Positions 53,155 to 61,524 of a stretch of 64,000 nt of DNA are shown here, piece by piece. The translations under genes and the position numbers were made by a program. Each line of letters starts with the position of its first letter. Positions within the stretch are counted from its first letter, which is position 1. The stretch comes from Flavobacterium luteum (GTDB lineage Bacteria; Bacteroidota; Bacteroidia; Flavobacteriales; Flavobacteriaceae): the NCBI RefSeq assembly GCF_008806775.1, contig NZ_WAEM01000003.1:310001-374000 (forward strand), in the 5' to 3' direction. Below the pieces are notes generated by a model. The model was not told where the DNA came from, made no database searches, and saw only the letters and a program-made list of their open reading frames with translations.

Positions 53155-53680
53155 ATTCACTTTTCAAGTGGATTGTTTTTGCAACTTTATAACTTACTAT
53201 TGATGGAATACTGATGTTATAATCATCTAAATTTATATCAAAATCTGAAAATAGAAGCAATTGATTGTTCCTTTTTATTAGCGTAACTATTGTGTTTATT
53301 TTTTTTGATTTTCCGTGAATTTTTAATTTGCCAATAAGTGTGAATTTTTTAGGAGTGTCTCCAATTATATTGCTATTAAATCCATTAATTATCCCTTTAA
53401 ATCTTGCTGTTGGGTAAATATTACTTTGTAAATAATTTTTATTAAAATGTTCCTCCATTAAGGAAAGTTTAAATTGAAATTTTTTAACTATTGCAATACA
53501 ATCAATTTCACCAGTTTTTGTTCCTAAAGAGCAAGAAACACTATCGTTTAGTGCAGTAATTTCCTCAAAAGACGGTACCGAAGCTTCAAAAATAATTTTG
53601 CCTGATTTCTCAACCATTTTATCTTGAGCAAAAATAAACAGTGATAGGAGTTGAATACAAAATATCAGTAATAGTTTCAT
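53141..53680 (-). CDS. YceI-like periplasmic protein
   Basis: 179 residues from the ATG at 53680 (MKLLLIFCIQLLSLFIFAQ, a normal signal peptide); an upstream in-frame start would add 8 residues. The body resembles YceI, a lipocalin-like beta barrel that binds isoprenoid-type lipids: GKIIFEASVPSFEEITALND, LMEEHFNKNYLQSNIYPTARFKGII, and KKFTLIGKLKIHGKSKKI. Similarity is moderate. Function unknown. It overlaps the channel gene's 3' end. Confidence 0.75.
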   Translation of the reverse strand: MKLLLIFCIQLLSLFIFAQDKMVEKSGKIIFEASVPSFEEITALNDSVSCSLGTKTGEIDCIAIVKKFQFKLSLMEEHFNKNYLQSNIYPTARFKGIINGFNSNIIGDTPKKFTLIGKLKIHGKSKKINTIVTLIKRNNQLLLFSDFDINLDDYNISIPSIVSYKVAKTIHLKSEFSLK

Positions 53681-53781
53681 TTTGATTAACTTTAAAAGTC
53701 CCAAAAACTATATTAAAGTTAATAAAAAAAATCAATAATGTTGCTAAAATTGTCTAATATTAAGTAGTGTAAATAGGGGTG

Positions 53782-54324
53782 TTATTTCATTTCTACATTA
53801 TATTTTTTAAGCTCTTCTAAAACTTCTTTTGAAGAGTAATCGAAGGTTTCTTCATGTTTGTCTCTTTCTTTTCTTGTAGCGATTCTTTTTATACAACTAA
53901 AAAAACGTCTTCTTTCTTCTAAACTTGATAATGCTAATCTAGGGACTAGTACTGAATTTCCCTGTTTGTCTTTGGCAACCATAGTAAAGTATGACGAATT
54001 GCAATGATTAACTGTTCCTGTTTGTATGTTTTCAGAATCTACCCGAATGCCAATAACCATAGATGTTTTTCCTACATAGTTCACAGAAGCTTTTAGTGTA
54101 ACCAATTCGCCAATTTCAATCGGACTTAAAAAATCGACAGTATCTACCGAAGCGGTAACACAATAGGTTCCTGAATATTTTGAAGCACAGGCAAATGCAA
54201 TTTGGTCCATTAGTGATAAAATATAACCACCATGAATTTTTCCGTTAAAATTAGAATGAGATGGCAACATCAATTGCGAAATGGTAATTTTGGATTCTTT
54301 TACGGATTTAAAACCTGTATTCAT
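53782..54324 (-). CDS. Acyl-CoA thioesterase, hotdog fold
   Basis: 180 residues. Hydrolyses acyl-CoA. MLPSHSNFNGKIHGGYILSLMDQIAFACASKYSG carries the active-site Asn and the helix start. TASVDTVDFLSPIEIGELVTLKASVNYVGKTSM is the second strand pair. Single hotdog domain, as in the YciA/BACH half. The ATG overlaps the stop of the preceding small membrane protein gene (TAATG), so they are translationally coupled. Confidence 0.9.
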   Translation of the reverse strand: MNTGFKSVKESKITISQLMLPSHSNFNGKIHGGYILSLMDQIAFACASKYSGTYCVTASVDTVDFLSPIEIGELVTLKASVNYVGKTSMVIGIRVDSENIQTGTVNHCNSSYFTMVAKDKQGNSVLVPRLALSSLEERRRFFSCIKRIATRKERDKHEETFDYSSKEVLEELKKYNVEMK

Positions 54325-54689
54325 TATTTAATATTAAAAGGTGAATTTTCTTTTTCGACTTTAACAACAAAATGCTTGCTTTCTCCCCACCAAGGAAAGG
54401 TTTTATATCTTTCTTTATAAGTAACTTTTACATATTGACCTTGCAACTCATTTAAATCGTCAATGACTTTTTGATCACTATCTAAAACTGAAAAAGTAAA
54501 AATATGAGAACCTGTAATTCCGCGACTTATCTCGCCTTCCCAAGTTTTGAAAATTATGCCTTTGTGACTTAGTTTTATTAATTCGCCAGCACGAACACCT
54601 TCACTATAGGTTGCATAATAAGCAAAAGAAATGTAAGCAGCAATTCCTAAAAAAATAGATAGTATTACATATATTATAAATTTTCTCAT
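54324..54689 (-). CDS. Small membrane-anchored protein of unknown function
   Basis: 121 residues from the ATG at 54689 (MRKFIIYVILSIFLGIAAYISF); an earlier in-frame start would overlap rmuC. One N-terminal membrane helix, then a small beta domain: RAGELIKLSHKGIIFKTWEGEISRG, HIFTFSVLD, and YVKVTYKERYKTFPWWGESKHFVVKV. Homologues in Flavobacteriia are sometimes labelled 6-phosphogluconate dehydrogenase; nothing in the sequence supports that. The beta part looks OB-like. It sits between rmuC and the thioesterase in one operon. Confidence 0.78.
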   Translation of the reverse strand: MRKFIIYVILSIFLGIAAYISFAYYATYSEGVRAGELIKLSHKGIIFKTWEGEISRGITGSHIFTFSVLDSDQKVIDDLNELQGQYVKVTYKERYKTFPWWGESKHFVVKVEKENSPFNIK

Positions 54690-54699
54690 ATAGATTAAT

Positions 54700-56064
54700 T
54701 TAAAGTTCATTTTCTTCAACACCTGAACGCTTCAAAATACTATCGGGTAATGATTTTTTGGCTTTGGCGCCCATTTTTTTTAATTTTTCGACACTTGTAA
54801 TTAGGTTTCCTTTTCCTTCTACTAATTTATTCATTGCGCCTTGATATTCTAGTTTACTTTCTTCAATTTTTTTACCTACTCGGATTAAATCAGCAACAAA
54901 ACCTTCGAATTTATCATACAAAGCACCAGCCTGACGTGCAATTTCAAAAGCGTTCTCTTGTTGCTTTTGGTTGGCCCACATGCTGTCAATAGTTCGTAAA
55001 GTAGCTAGTAAAGTTGAAGGAGTAACAATGACAATATTTTTTTCGAATGCTTTGTTGTATAAAGATACATCTTCGTTTAAAGCAATGGCAAAAGCTGGCT
55101 CTATTGGAATAAAAAGCAATACAAAGTCGGGACTTTCTATTTGATATAAATCCTGATAATTTTTTTCGCCCAATTGCTCAACATGGCGTTTTATAGAATT
55201 GACATGTTCTTTCAAATAGCCGTTTTTTATAACGTCCTCTTCTTCATTGATGTATTTTTCATAAGCGGTTAATGATACTTTCGAGTCAACAATCATCTTT
55301 TTCCCATCAGGTAAATTAATAACGACATCAGGATAAACTCGTTGTCCATCATCATTTGTATGCGATTGTTGTACATAATATTCTCGATCTTTTTCTAAAC
55401 CTGATTTCTCTAAAACCCGTTCTAAAACTAATTCGCCCCAATTGCCTTGCATTTTGCTATCGCCTTTAAGCGCTTTTGTTAGGTTAATGGTTTCTTTGCT
55501 CATCTGTTCATTCATTTCTCGTAAACCTAAAATTTGCTGACGTAAAGCGGCATGGTAATCGATACTTTCTTTATGGGTGTCTTCGACTTTTTTCTCAAAT
55601 AATTGAATTTTATCTTGCAAAGGCGACAAGATGTTTTTCATATTTTCTTTATTCTGTTCGGTAAATTTATTCGATTTTTCTTCTAGAATTTTATTGGCTA
55701 AATTCTCAAATTCTTTGGTAAATTTTTCTTGCAGTTTTTCTACTTCCTCTTTTTGTTCTTTGTTACGTTCCCATAAATTGTCAAAATCGACTTCTTTTTT
55801 AGAAAGTTGAATAGCCAAACTGTCTTTTTCGTTTCTAATACTTTCTTTGTCTTTATTAGTTTCTGAAAGCTGTTTTTCAAAATTAGATTTGTCTATTTGA
55901 ATTTGTTCTTTTAAAGAGTCAAACAGATTGTTTAAAGCGAGTAATTTTTCTTCTAAACTAATTTTGTCGGTTTGAAATCGTGCCGAAAAAATGATTTTTC
56001 CAATAAAAACACCGATTCCGAGTGCAATTATAAAAACAAATAAAAAGGGAAACAAGTTCGACAT
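54700..56064 (-). CDS. rmuC: DNA recombination protein RmuC
   Basis: 454 residues from the ATG at 56064 (MSNLFPFLFVFIIALGIGVFIG). N-terminal membrane anchor, a long coiled coil (about 45-180, rich in Glu and Lys), then the RmuC nuclease-like domain: GNWGELVLERVLEKSGLEKDREYY near 210, VYPDVVINLPDGKKMIVDSKVSL near 240, and VTPSTLLATLRTI near 340. The PDVVI..DSK pattern is a PD-(D/E)xK type core. It limits inversions at short repeats in E. coli. Eleven bases before the small membrane protein gene. Confidence 0.94.
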   Translation of the reverse strand: MSNLFPFLFVFIIALGIGVFIGKIIFSARFQTDKISLEEKLLALNNLFDSLKEQIQIDKSNFEKQLSETNKDKESIRNEKDSLAIQLSKKEVDFDNLWERNKEQKEEVEKLQEKFTKEFENLANKILEEKSNKFTEQNKENMKNILSPLQDKIQLFEKKVEDTHKESIDYHAALRQQILGLREMNEQMSKETINLTKALKGDSKMQGNWGELVLERVLEKSGLEKDREYYVQQSHTNDDGQRVYPDVVINLPDGKKMIVDSKVSLTAYEKYINEEEDVIKNGYLKEHVNSIKRHVEQLGEKNYQDLYQIESPDFVLLFIPIEPAFAIALNEDVSLYNKAFEKNIVIVTPSTLLATLRTIDSMWANQKQQENAFEIARQAGALYDKFEGFVADLIRVGKKIEESKLEYQGAMNKLVEGKGNLITSVEKLKKMGAKAKKSLPDSILKRSGVEENEL

Positions 56065-56171
56065 AAAAAGCAATTTTTGTAAAAAAGTAAAAGTAAGGAA
56101 TATTATCAATTTTAGAATTTTAAATTACAGAATTTAAAAATGTATTTTTGTTCCAAATTATAGATTTTAAT

Positions 56172-56744
56172 ATGCATCGTCATTTTATTCTTCATAAACC
56201 CTATGGTTATTTGAGTCAATTCGTTTATCAACTCAAACGAAATAAGAAATTATTAGGTGAATTGCATGATTTTCCATCTGGAACTATGGCAATTGGCAGA
56301 CTAGACGAAGATTCTGAAGGACTACTTTTATTAACAACTGACGGAAAAGTGAGCGAGCAAATATGTAGTAAAAAAGTGGATAAAGAATACTATGTTCAAG
56401 TAGATGGAATCATTACTGAGGAAGCTATTAAACAATTAATGATTGGAGTTGAAATAGGTTTTGAGGGTACAAAATACATGACCAAGCCTTGTAAAGCTTT
56501 TATTGTAAATGTAATTCCTGATTTTGGAGCAAGAGCAAAGCAGATTCGCGATGACCGTCATGGGCCAACTTCTTGGGCGGCTTTAATAGTAAATGAAGGT
56601 AAGTTTCGGCAAATTAGAAAAATGACTGCTGCCGTAGGATTTCCAACATTGCGCTTGGTTCGTGTTCGTATTGGGAATGTTAGACTAAATGATTTACAAG
56701 CTGGTGAAGTTTTAGAAGTTGATGATTTTAAAATAATTGATTAA
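56172..56744 (+). CDS. rRNA pseudouridine synthase, RluE/RsuA family without S4 domain
   Basis: 190 residues from the ATG at 56172 (MHRHFILHKPYGY). Isomerises uridine in rRNA. Motif I HFILHKPYGYLSQF, catalytic Asp in IGRLDEDSEGLLLLTTDG, KEYYVQV, and NEGKFRQIRKMTAAVGFPTLRLVRVRIG near the C-terminus. It lacks the N-terminal S4 domain, as RluE does. A -7 box TATTTTTG (56143-56150) stands 21 bases upstream. First of two RNA-modification genes, 12 bases before trmL. Confidence 0.9.
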   Translation: MHRHFILHKPYGYLSQFVYQLKRNKKLLGELHDFPSGTMAIGRLDEDSEGLLLLTTDGKVSEQICSKKVDKEYYVQVDGIITEEAIKQLMIGVEIGFEGTKYMTKPCKAFIVNVIPDFGARAKQIRDDRHGPTSWAALIVNEGKFRQIRKMTAAVGFPTLRLVRVRIGNVRLNDLQAGEVLEVDDFKIID

Positions 56745-56756
56745 AAATAATTATAA

Positions 56757-57209
56757 ATGTTAAACATTGTTTTAGTTGAGCCTGAAATTCCTAACAACAC
56801 TGGAAATATTGGTCGGTTGTGTGTAGGAACCGAAAGTCGTTTGCACTTAATTCATCCTTTTGGATTTGTGATTAATGATAAGAATTTGAAACGTTCAGGA
56901 TTGGATTACTGGGTACATCTTGATGTTACCGAATATCAGAATGTAGCTGAGTGGAAAGCCAAAATTACTAATGAATCGAGAGTTTTTCTAATGAGTTCTC
57001 ATGCAACAACTTCTATATATGATATTGAATATCAAGATGGTGACTGGTTGGTTTTTGGAAAAGAGAGTGTAGGTTTGAGTCAGGAGGTTTTGGATCAATT
57101 TGAAAATCATTTAAAAATTCCGATGGCAAACTTAATTCGGAGTTTTAATATTGCCAATTCTGTGGCTTTTGTGGTTGGGGAAGCGAAGCGACAGATTTCA
57201 ATTATTTAA
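56757..57209 (+). CDS. trmL: tRNA (cytidine34/carboxymethylaminomethyluridine34-2'-O)-methyltransferase
   Basis: 150 residues, minimal SPOUT protein. MLNIVLVEPEIPNNTGNIGRLC at the start, HLIHPFGFVIND, LVFGKESVGLSQEV near 98, and IPMANLIRSFNIANSVAFVVGEA near 120 are the TrmL pattern. Methylates the wobble ribose of tRNA-Leu species, and a tRNA-Leu(UAA) is in this same window. The end overlaps the convergent hydrolase gene by 8 bases. Confidence 0.93.
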   Translation: MLNIVLVEPEIPNNTGNIGRLCVGTESRLHLIHPFGFVINDKNLKRSGLDYWVHLDVTEYQNVAEWKAKITNESRVFLMSSHATTSIYDIEYQDGDWLVFGKESVGLSQEVLDQFENHLKIPMANLIRSFNIANSVAFVVGEAKRQISII

Positions 57210-57963
57210 ATATTTCATCAAAAAAATCTTTCATAGCTTGCCAAGATCTTTTTGCAGCTTTTTCATTGTATGCAGTCCCTTTACTATTATCATTTCCAGC
57301 ATCTTTATGGGTAAAAGCGTGAACTGAATTTGCATAATAGTTCATTTGCCAATCTGCTTTTGCAGTTCTCATTTCATTTTGAAAAGCTTTAACTTCAGCT
57401 TCAGGAACATAAAAATCGTCTGCACCATGAAGCACTAAAATTTTTACTGAAATTGGATCAATAGTTCTCGTTGCATCCCTTCCTAATCCGCCATGAAATG
57501 AAACAATTCCTTTTACTTTCATATTGGTTCTTGCAGCTTCAATAGCTCCAGTTCCTCCAAAACAATATCCAATTACTGCAATTTTATCGGGATTTGCACC
57601 TTGTTTGATTAACTCGTCTAAAGCTAATTGAATTCGTTTTTGATATTCTTTTATGTTCGATTTAAAATATCCAGCAATTTTCCCTGCTTCACTGGGATTT
57701 GATGGTCTTTTATCAATTCCATAAATATCTGCTACAAAAGTCAAATATCCTAGTTTAGCTAATTCAGAAGCATTTTCTTTAGCATTATTGTCAATTCCCA
57801 TCCAAGCAGGAAGTAATAAAACTGCATTTCCGTTAGCAACTTTCTTTTTAGGAACTTCAACAATTCCCTCCAGTTTTTGATTACCATCTGAATAAGAAAC
57901 CATTATTTGTGCTTGCGATGAAACCATTGTTAAAGTAAAGATAAGGATAAAGATATTTTTCAT
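57202..57963 (-). CDS. Secreted dienelactone hydrolase family protein
   Basis: 253 residues. Signal peptide MKNIFILIFTLTMVSSQAQ. Alpha/beta hydrolase with nucleophile Cys in IGYCFGGTGAIEAA near 133, the Asp in LHGADDFYVPE, and the His in YYANSVHAFTH near 213. Cys instead of Ser is the mark of the dienelactone hydrolase group. Substrate unknown, and the export signal is a Bacteroidota variant. Sixty bases after the btuD-like gene; probably separate. Confidence 0.9.
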   Translation of the reverse strand: MKNIFILIFTLTMVSSQAQIMVSYSDGNQKLEGIVEVPKKKVANGNAVLLLPAWMGIDNNAKENASELAKLGYLTFVADIYGIDKRPSNPSEAGKIAGYFKSNIKEYQKRIQLALDELIKQGANPDKIAVIGYCFGGTGAIEAARTNMKVKGIVSFHGGLGRDATRTIDPISVKILVLHGADDFYVPEAEVKAFQNEMRTAKADWQMNYYANSVHAFTHKDAGNDNSKGTAYNEKAAKRSWQAMKDFFDEIFK

Positions 57964-58023
57964 GATTTAATTTTTTTTAAAATTACTATTTTTAAAATGA
58001 AATGCTACTGAAACAAATCATAA

Positions 58024-58806
58024 TTATTGTATAATAAACTTCCCTTTTTTATCATCAAAAATAATATTTTCATCGTGAAATAAAGTATTAAAAATACCTT
58101 TACTAATCAAATTACAGGGTTGATCTTGAACAACGGTTTCGGGTGTCATTATAATCATTTCATCACTCAACTGAATTGCCAAATCAATATCATGAGTTGA
58201 AAATAAAATACATTTATTGGTTTCCTGAGATAGTTTTTTTAATAGTTTAAAAACTGAAACTTTGTGAAGCAAATCTAAATGGGTTGTAGGTTCATCAAGA
58301 ATAATTAAAGGCGTATCTTGAGTCAATGCTCTTGCAATCAATACTTTTTGTAATTGTCCGTCACTAATTTCGTAATGCTTCTTGTTCGCCAAATGAATAA
58401 TTTGGGTCAAGTTGATTGCTTCACTAACTTTTATAACATCCTCGTTACTTAGTTCACCAACCCAATTAGTGTAAGGCTGTCTTCCAAGTGCAACGAGTTC
58501 AAAAACCGTCAAATTGCTTGGCGGTAATTTTTCGGTAAGCACCAAGCTTAATTGCTTTGCTAGTGCTAAAGGTTTGTAGGATTTAATATCTTTTTCATTC
58601 AAAAAAACAGTTCCAGAAAGTGGTTTTTGAATTCCAGTTAATGTGCGTAAGAGAGTCGATTTTCCTATTCCGTTAGCTCCAATCAAGGAGATTAGTTTTC
58701 CAGATTCTAAATTTAAATTGACATTTTGAGCAATACAATTCTTTTCCCTCTTAGTTGTATAACCAATGGATAAATTTGAAGTAGAAAGAATGTTTTTAGT
58801 ATTCAT
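58024..58806 (-). CDS. btuD: ABC transporter ATPase, BtuD/FecE-like
   Basis: 260 residues. Walker A GANGIGKST (43-51), Q-loop, signature ISDGQ (147-151), Walker B LIILDEP (Asp171, Glu172) and the switch His in FSTHDIDLA. This belongs to the FecE/BtuD/HmuV branch powering B12, siderophore or haem importers. It lies downstream of the btuC-like permease but 165 bases away, with a hairpin in between. Its symbol rests on the riboswitch and receptor next door and not on the protein alone. Confidence 0.82.
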   Translation of the reverse strand: MNTKNILSTSNLSIGYTTKREKNCIAQNVNLNLESGKLISLIGANGIGKSTLLRTLTGIQKPLSGTVFLNEKDIKSYKPLALAKQLSLVLTEKLPPSNLTVFELVALGRQPYTNWVGELSNEDVIKVSEAINLTQIIHLANKKHYEISDGQLQKVLIARALTQDTPLIILDEPTTHLDLLHKVSVFKLLKKLSQETNKCILFSTHDIDLAIQLSDEMIIMTPETVVQDQPCNLISKGIFNTLFHDENIIFDDKKGKFIIQ

Positions 58807-58854
58807 GGGATATTAAGAAAAAGGGTTATACCAGAAATGTTTTGATCATTCACT

Positions 58855-58914
58855 TTTTAAAACCATTGCGATAATTAAGAAAAAGCAAAGCTTAATTTTA
58901 TTAATGGTTTAAAA
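58855..58914. repeat. Nested stem-loop between btuC and btuD
   Basis: Outer arms TTTTAAAACCATT (58855-58867) and AATGGTTTAAAA (58903-58914) pair with one bulge. Inner arms AATTAAG (58873-58879) and CTTAATT (58891-58897) pair exactly. AT-rich, not a standard terminator. It could protect or attenuate the message, or be a small palindromic insertion. Confidence 0.5.
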
Positions 58915-58971
58915 TGTTTGTAAATTTATTTTAAATGTTTTTACTATTCGCACAAAATATATTCGTTTTAA

Positions 58972-60000
58972 TCAAACTAAACTTCTCTTTCTAACAATCA
59001 ACCAAATTACAATTGGCGCACCAATAATTGAAGTTATTGCATTAATAGGTAATGTAAATTCTAATCCTGGCATTTGTGAAATCATATCGCAAAAAAGCAT
59101 CAGTATTGCTCCAATTAAAATCGTACTCCAAAACAAGATTTTATGATTACTCGTTTGAAAAATTAATTTTGCTAAATGAGGAACAGCCAATCCAATAAAA
59201 GCAATTGGTCCCGCAAATGCAGTAATGCTTCCCGCTAATAAACTAGTCGCAATAATGATTATATATCTCGATTTTTTGATATTTAAACCCATGCTTTTTG
59301 CATAGTTTTCTCCCAGTAATAATGCGTCTAAAGATTTTACAGAAACTAAACTCAAAAGCAATCCTAAGACAACAACAATGGTTAAAATAAGTATGTTTTG
59401 CCAAGATAAGTTTCCTAAATTTCCCATATTCCAAAAAGTAAATTTTTGTAGTTGTTCAGCTGAACTGAAATAGGTTAAAACTGAAACAATCGAGCCTGTA
59501 AAGCTACTAAACATTAATCCTACAATTAAAATAGTTGCGGTATCTCTTATTTTTACCGAAACAATTAAAATTAAAAGCAATACTAAAAAACTTCCTAAGC
59601 AAGATGCTAGTATAATCCCATAGGATGAAAGCACAATAGAAGATAGGAAATCAGGTAAAAATCCTGCGCCTAAAATTGCCAAGGCAACCCCTAAACTTGA
59701 ACCAGAACTTAGACCCAGCACATAAGGACCGGCAAGCGGATTTCGAAAAAGCGTTTGCATCAATAAACCGCTAATTGACAATCCGATTCCAACTAAAATT
59801 GCTGTAATAGCTTTAGGCAATCTAAAATTCACAATGATATATTCCCAAGTTTCTTTACTTGAGGATAATCCAGTAAGGCTTTTGAAGACTTCTTTTAATG
59901 GGATGTTCACTTGACCTAGAGAAATATTCAATGCCAATGTCAATAGCAATAGCAATAGCAATGCTGAGAATAGAAATGTATTTCTGTTTTTGGATTTCAA
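58972..60000 (-). CDS. btuC: FecCD-family permease, BtuC-like
   Basis: 342 residues, about ten membrane helices. Family motifs: LPKAITAILVGIGLSISGLLMQTLFRNPLAGPYVLGLSSGSSLGVAL near 55-100, RWMGN-like FWNMGNLG, and AFAGPIAFIGLAVPHLAKLIF near 264-285, which holds the coupling helix for the ATPase. Starts one base after the binding-protein gene ends. Transports cobalamin by context. Confidence 0.87.
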   Translation of the reverse strand: MKSKNRNTFLFSALLLLLLLTLALNISLGQVNIPLKEVFKSLTGLSSSKETWEYIIVNFRLPKAITAILVGIGLSISGLLMQTLFRNPLAGPYVLGLSSGSSLGVALAILGAGFLPDFLSSIVLSSYGIILASCLGSFLVLLLILIVSVKIRDTATILIVGLMFSSFTGSIVSVLTYFSSAEQLQKFTFWNMGNLGNLSWQNILILTIVVVLGLLLSLVSVKSLDALLLGENYAKSMGLNIKKSRYIIIIATSLLAGSITAFAGPIAFIGLAVPHLAKLIFQTSNHKILFWSTILIGAILMLFCDMISQMPGLEFTLPINAITSIIGAPIVIWLIVRKRSLV

Positions 60001-60001
60001 A

Positions 60002-61147
60002 TCAGTTCAATTTTTTAAAAAAGAAAGGCTCATAGCCTATTAATAATTCAGGGTGTAAAATTTTCACCAAGTCTTTCAAAACAATGTCAGGTCGGTTCGG
60101 ACCCAATTCATAATATAAAACGCCACCAGTTTTTCCTTTTTTACCACAAAACGAATATACTTTTTTATTTTGAAAAGCCTTAAATTGATTGTAATGCGGA
60201 TTGGCACCGGACATAGCTTTTAAAGTTGAGAATTGCCCCGAAGTTATCCAAAAATCAGCATTTTTTGCTTTTTCAAATACCGTTTCAAAAGATAAGGATA
60301 GGCTACCTGTGCCAGTAGTTTCTTGCCATATATAATTGGCATTTGCCTCTTTAAAAAGGAAGCTTCCCCAGCTCGTGCCACTTGGTAAATACCATTTGCC
60401 TTCAAAAATATCTCCAGCTAAAAGAGATGGTTTGTATTTTGCTTTTTTTGCTATAAAAGTTGCTGCTAAATACTCTTTTTCGATAGAAGCGAAGATTTTG
60501 TTTGACTCAGCTTGTTTGCAATACAAGGCGCCAAATAGTTTAATCCATTCTGCTTTTCCTAACGGAGTTGTTTCGTTCCAATCGCCGTTTAAGATTACTT
60601 TTAATCCGCTTTTTTGCAAGTTATCTAACGTAGGATTATTGTTGTCTAAGCCGTAACCTACAATTATATTGGGCTGTAAATCAATCAGCTTTTCTGTATT
60701 TAATGAGGAATTATTGCCTAATTCTTTAATTTTTCCTTTTTCAATTTGAGTTCTAACTTTATCAGAAGAAATATAGTTGAGGTTGGGAAAACCAATTAGC
60801 GAATTTTCAACACCTAGCATTTCTAAAGAGGGAATATGCGTGGTTGAGGTTACTACAATTGATTGAATAGGAACTTGAATAGTGGTAAATTGTTGCAAAC
60901 TATCAGGGACAATTCCGTTTTTTTCTTTTAGAATGTAAGTGAATTTTTTGGTTGCTTTAGGCCAAGGATTTGAAACAATTACAATTGAAAATCCTTTGTG
61001 ATTTATAATAGAAAGCCCCGTTGCATACTGAATGGTATTCTCTGATTTAGACTTTTTATGAGTTGAAACAAATTCGCTATTTTGTTTGCATCCAATGAAT
61101 AAAATTGAAAATAGGAAAAGTGTAATTTTTAAAAAATATAATTTCAT
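60002..61147 (-). CDS. btuF: Periplasmic substrate-binding lipoprotein, BtuF-like
   Basis: 381 residues. Lipobox LFIGC (Cys20). Two alpha/beta lobes of the helical-backbone type (class III): QSIVVTSTTHIPSLEMLGVENSLIGFP near 90-116, LNTEKLIDLQPNIIVGYG, and the C-terminal ELGPNRPDIVLKDLVKILHP. Longer than E. coli BtuF (266) because of an N-terminal extension of about 60 residues. Captures cobalamin (by context) in the periplasm for BtuC/BtuD. A two-box promoter precedes it, outside the riboswitch. Confidence 0.85.
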   Translation of the reverse strand: MKLYFLKITLFLFSILFIGCKQNSEFVSTHKKSKSENTIQYATGLSIINHKGFSIVIVSNPWPKATKKFTYILKEKNGIVPDSLQQFTTIQVPIQSIVVTSTTHIPSLEMLGVENSLIGFPNLNYISSDKVRTQIEKGKIKELGNNSSLNTEKLIDLQPNIIVGYGLDNNNPTLDNLQKSGLKVILNGDWNETTPLGKAEWIKLFGALYCKQAESNKIFASIEKEYLAATFIAKKAKYKPSLLAGDIFEGKWYLPSGTSWGSFLFKEANANYIWQETTGTGSLSLSFETVFEKAKNADFWITSGQFSTLKAMSGANPHYNQFKAFQNKKVYSFCGKKGKTGGVLYYELGPNRPDIVLKDLVKILHPELLIGYEPFFFKKLN

Positions 61148-61166
61148 TGGATTAATTTCAAAAACA

Positions 61167-61198
61167 CAAAGGTATATCTAATCGCATTTAAAATTCAA
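61167..61198 (-). promoter_or_regulatory. Promoter of the btuF-btuC operon
   Basis: Minus strand: TTG (61198-61196), 21-bp spacer, TACCTTTG (61174-61167). Start codon 20 bases downstream of the -7 box. It drives the inner-membrane importer away from the riboswitch. Confidence 0.65.
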
Positions 61199-61243
61199 AT
61201 TTTATTTTTATTCAAAGGATAAAACTATATTTGCACTTGAATT

Positions 61244-61476
61244 AAGGTTGTGGTTTTCGTTTATATGAAAATCACATTAAAAGGGAATTAGGTTCAAAAC
61301 CTAGGCTGTTCCCGCAACTGTAAGCTATTAAGCTTGTTGTTATCTACAAAACCATTGTTCAAATTAGGAATTACTGATTTGGGAATTAGGATTTAAAAAT
61401 CCTTAATCCAAAAAATCTTTAATCCTTAATTCGGAATGAGAAGGTCAACAACAAGACGCAAGCCAGGAGACCTGCC
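61244..61476 (+). ncRNA. Cobalamin riboswitch (with long variable arm)
   Basis: All core parts are present: GGGAA (61283-61287) pairing with TTCCC (61309-61313), arm TAGGTT/AACCTA (61289-61294 with 61298-61303), the conserved GCTGTTCCCGCAACTGTAAG, and the B12 box AGCCAGGAGACCTGCC (61461-61476). AGGT at 61245-61248 can close the element with ACCT in the B12 box. The variable arm is closed by CTTGTTGTT/AACAACAAG (61333-61341 with 61447-61455) and encloses 105 nt. A -7 box TATATTTG (61226-61233) starts the leader. A run of nine T follows the B12 box, then a hairpin at 61496-61517. It controls the TonB receptor gene. Confidence 0.93.
61362..61431. repeat. 70-bp palindromic element inside the riboswitch's variable arm
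   Basis: The sequence from AATTAGG to CCTTAATT reads as a long imperfect hairpin around TAAAA, with inner arms TTTGG.ATTAGGATT and AATCCTTAATCCAAA. It is built from AGGATT/AATCCT units similar to the inverted repeat at 3826-3960. It is nested in the closed P-arm and so leaves the B12-binding core intact. Confidence 0.65.
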
Positions 61477-61495
61477 TTTTTTTTTAACGAATATC

Positions 61496-61517
61496 GAATC
61501 TTCGGGAAAAAAGATTC
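61496..61517 (+). promoter_or_regulatory. Hairpin just before the TonB receptor start
   Basis: GAATCTT / AAGATTC, 7-bp stem, 8-nt loop (CGGGAAAA), ending 7 bases before the ATG. It could be the expression platform, masking the ribosome-binding region when the riboswitch binds cobalamin. Confidence 0.4.
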
Positions 61518-61524
61518 TGAAATT

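Noticed and set aside
54324..54689. 6-phosphogluconate dehydrogenase, a label I recall for similar proteins
   Set aside because: It is far too short, membrane anchored, and lacks the Rossmann motif.
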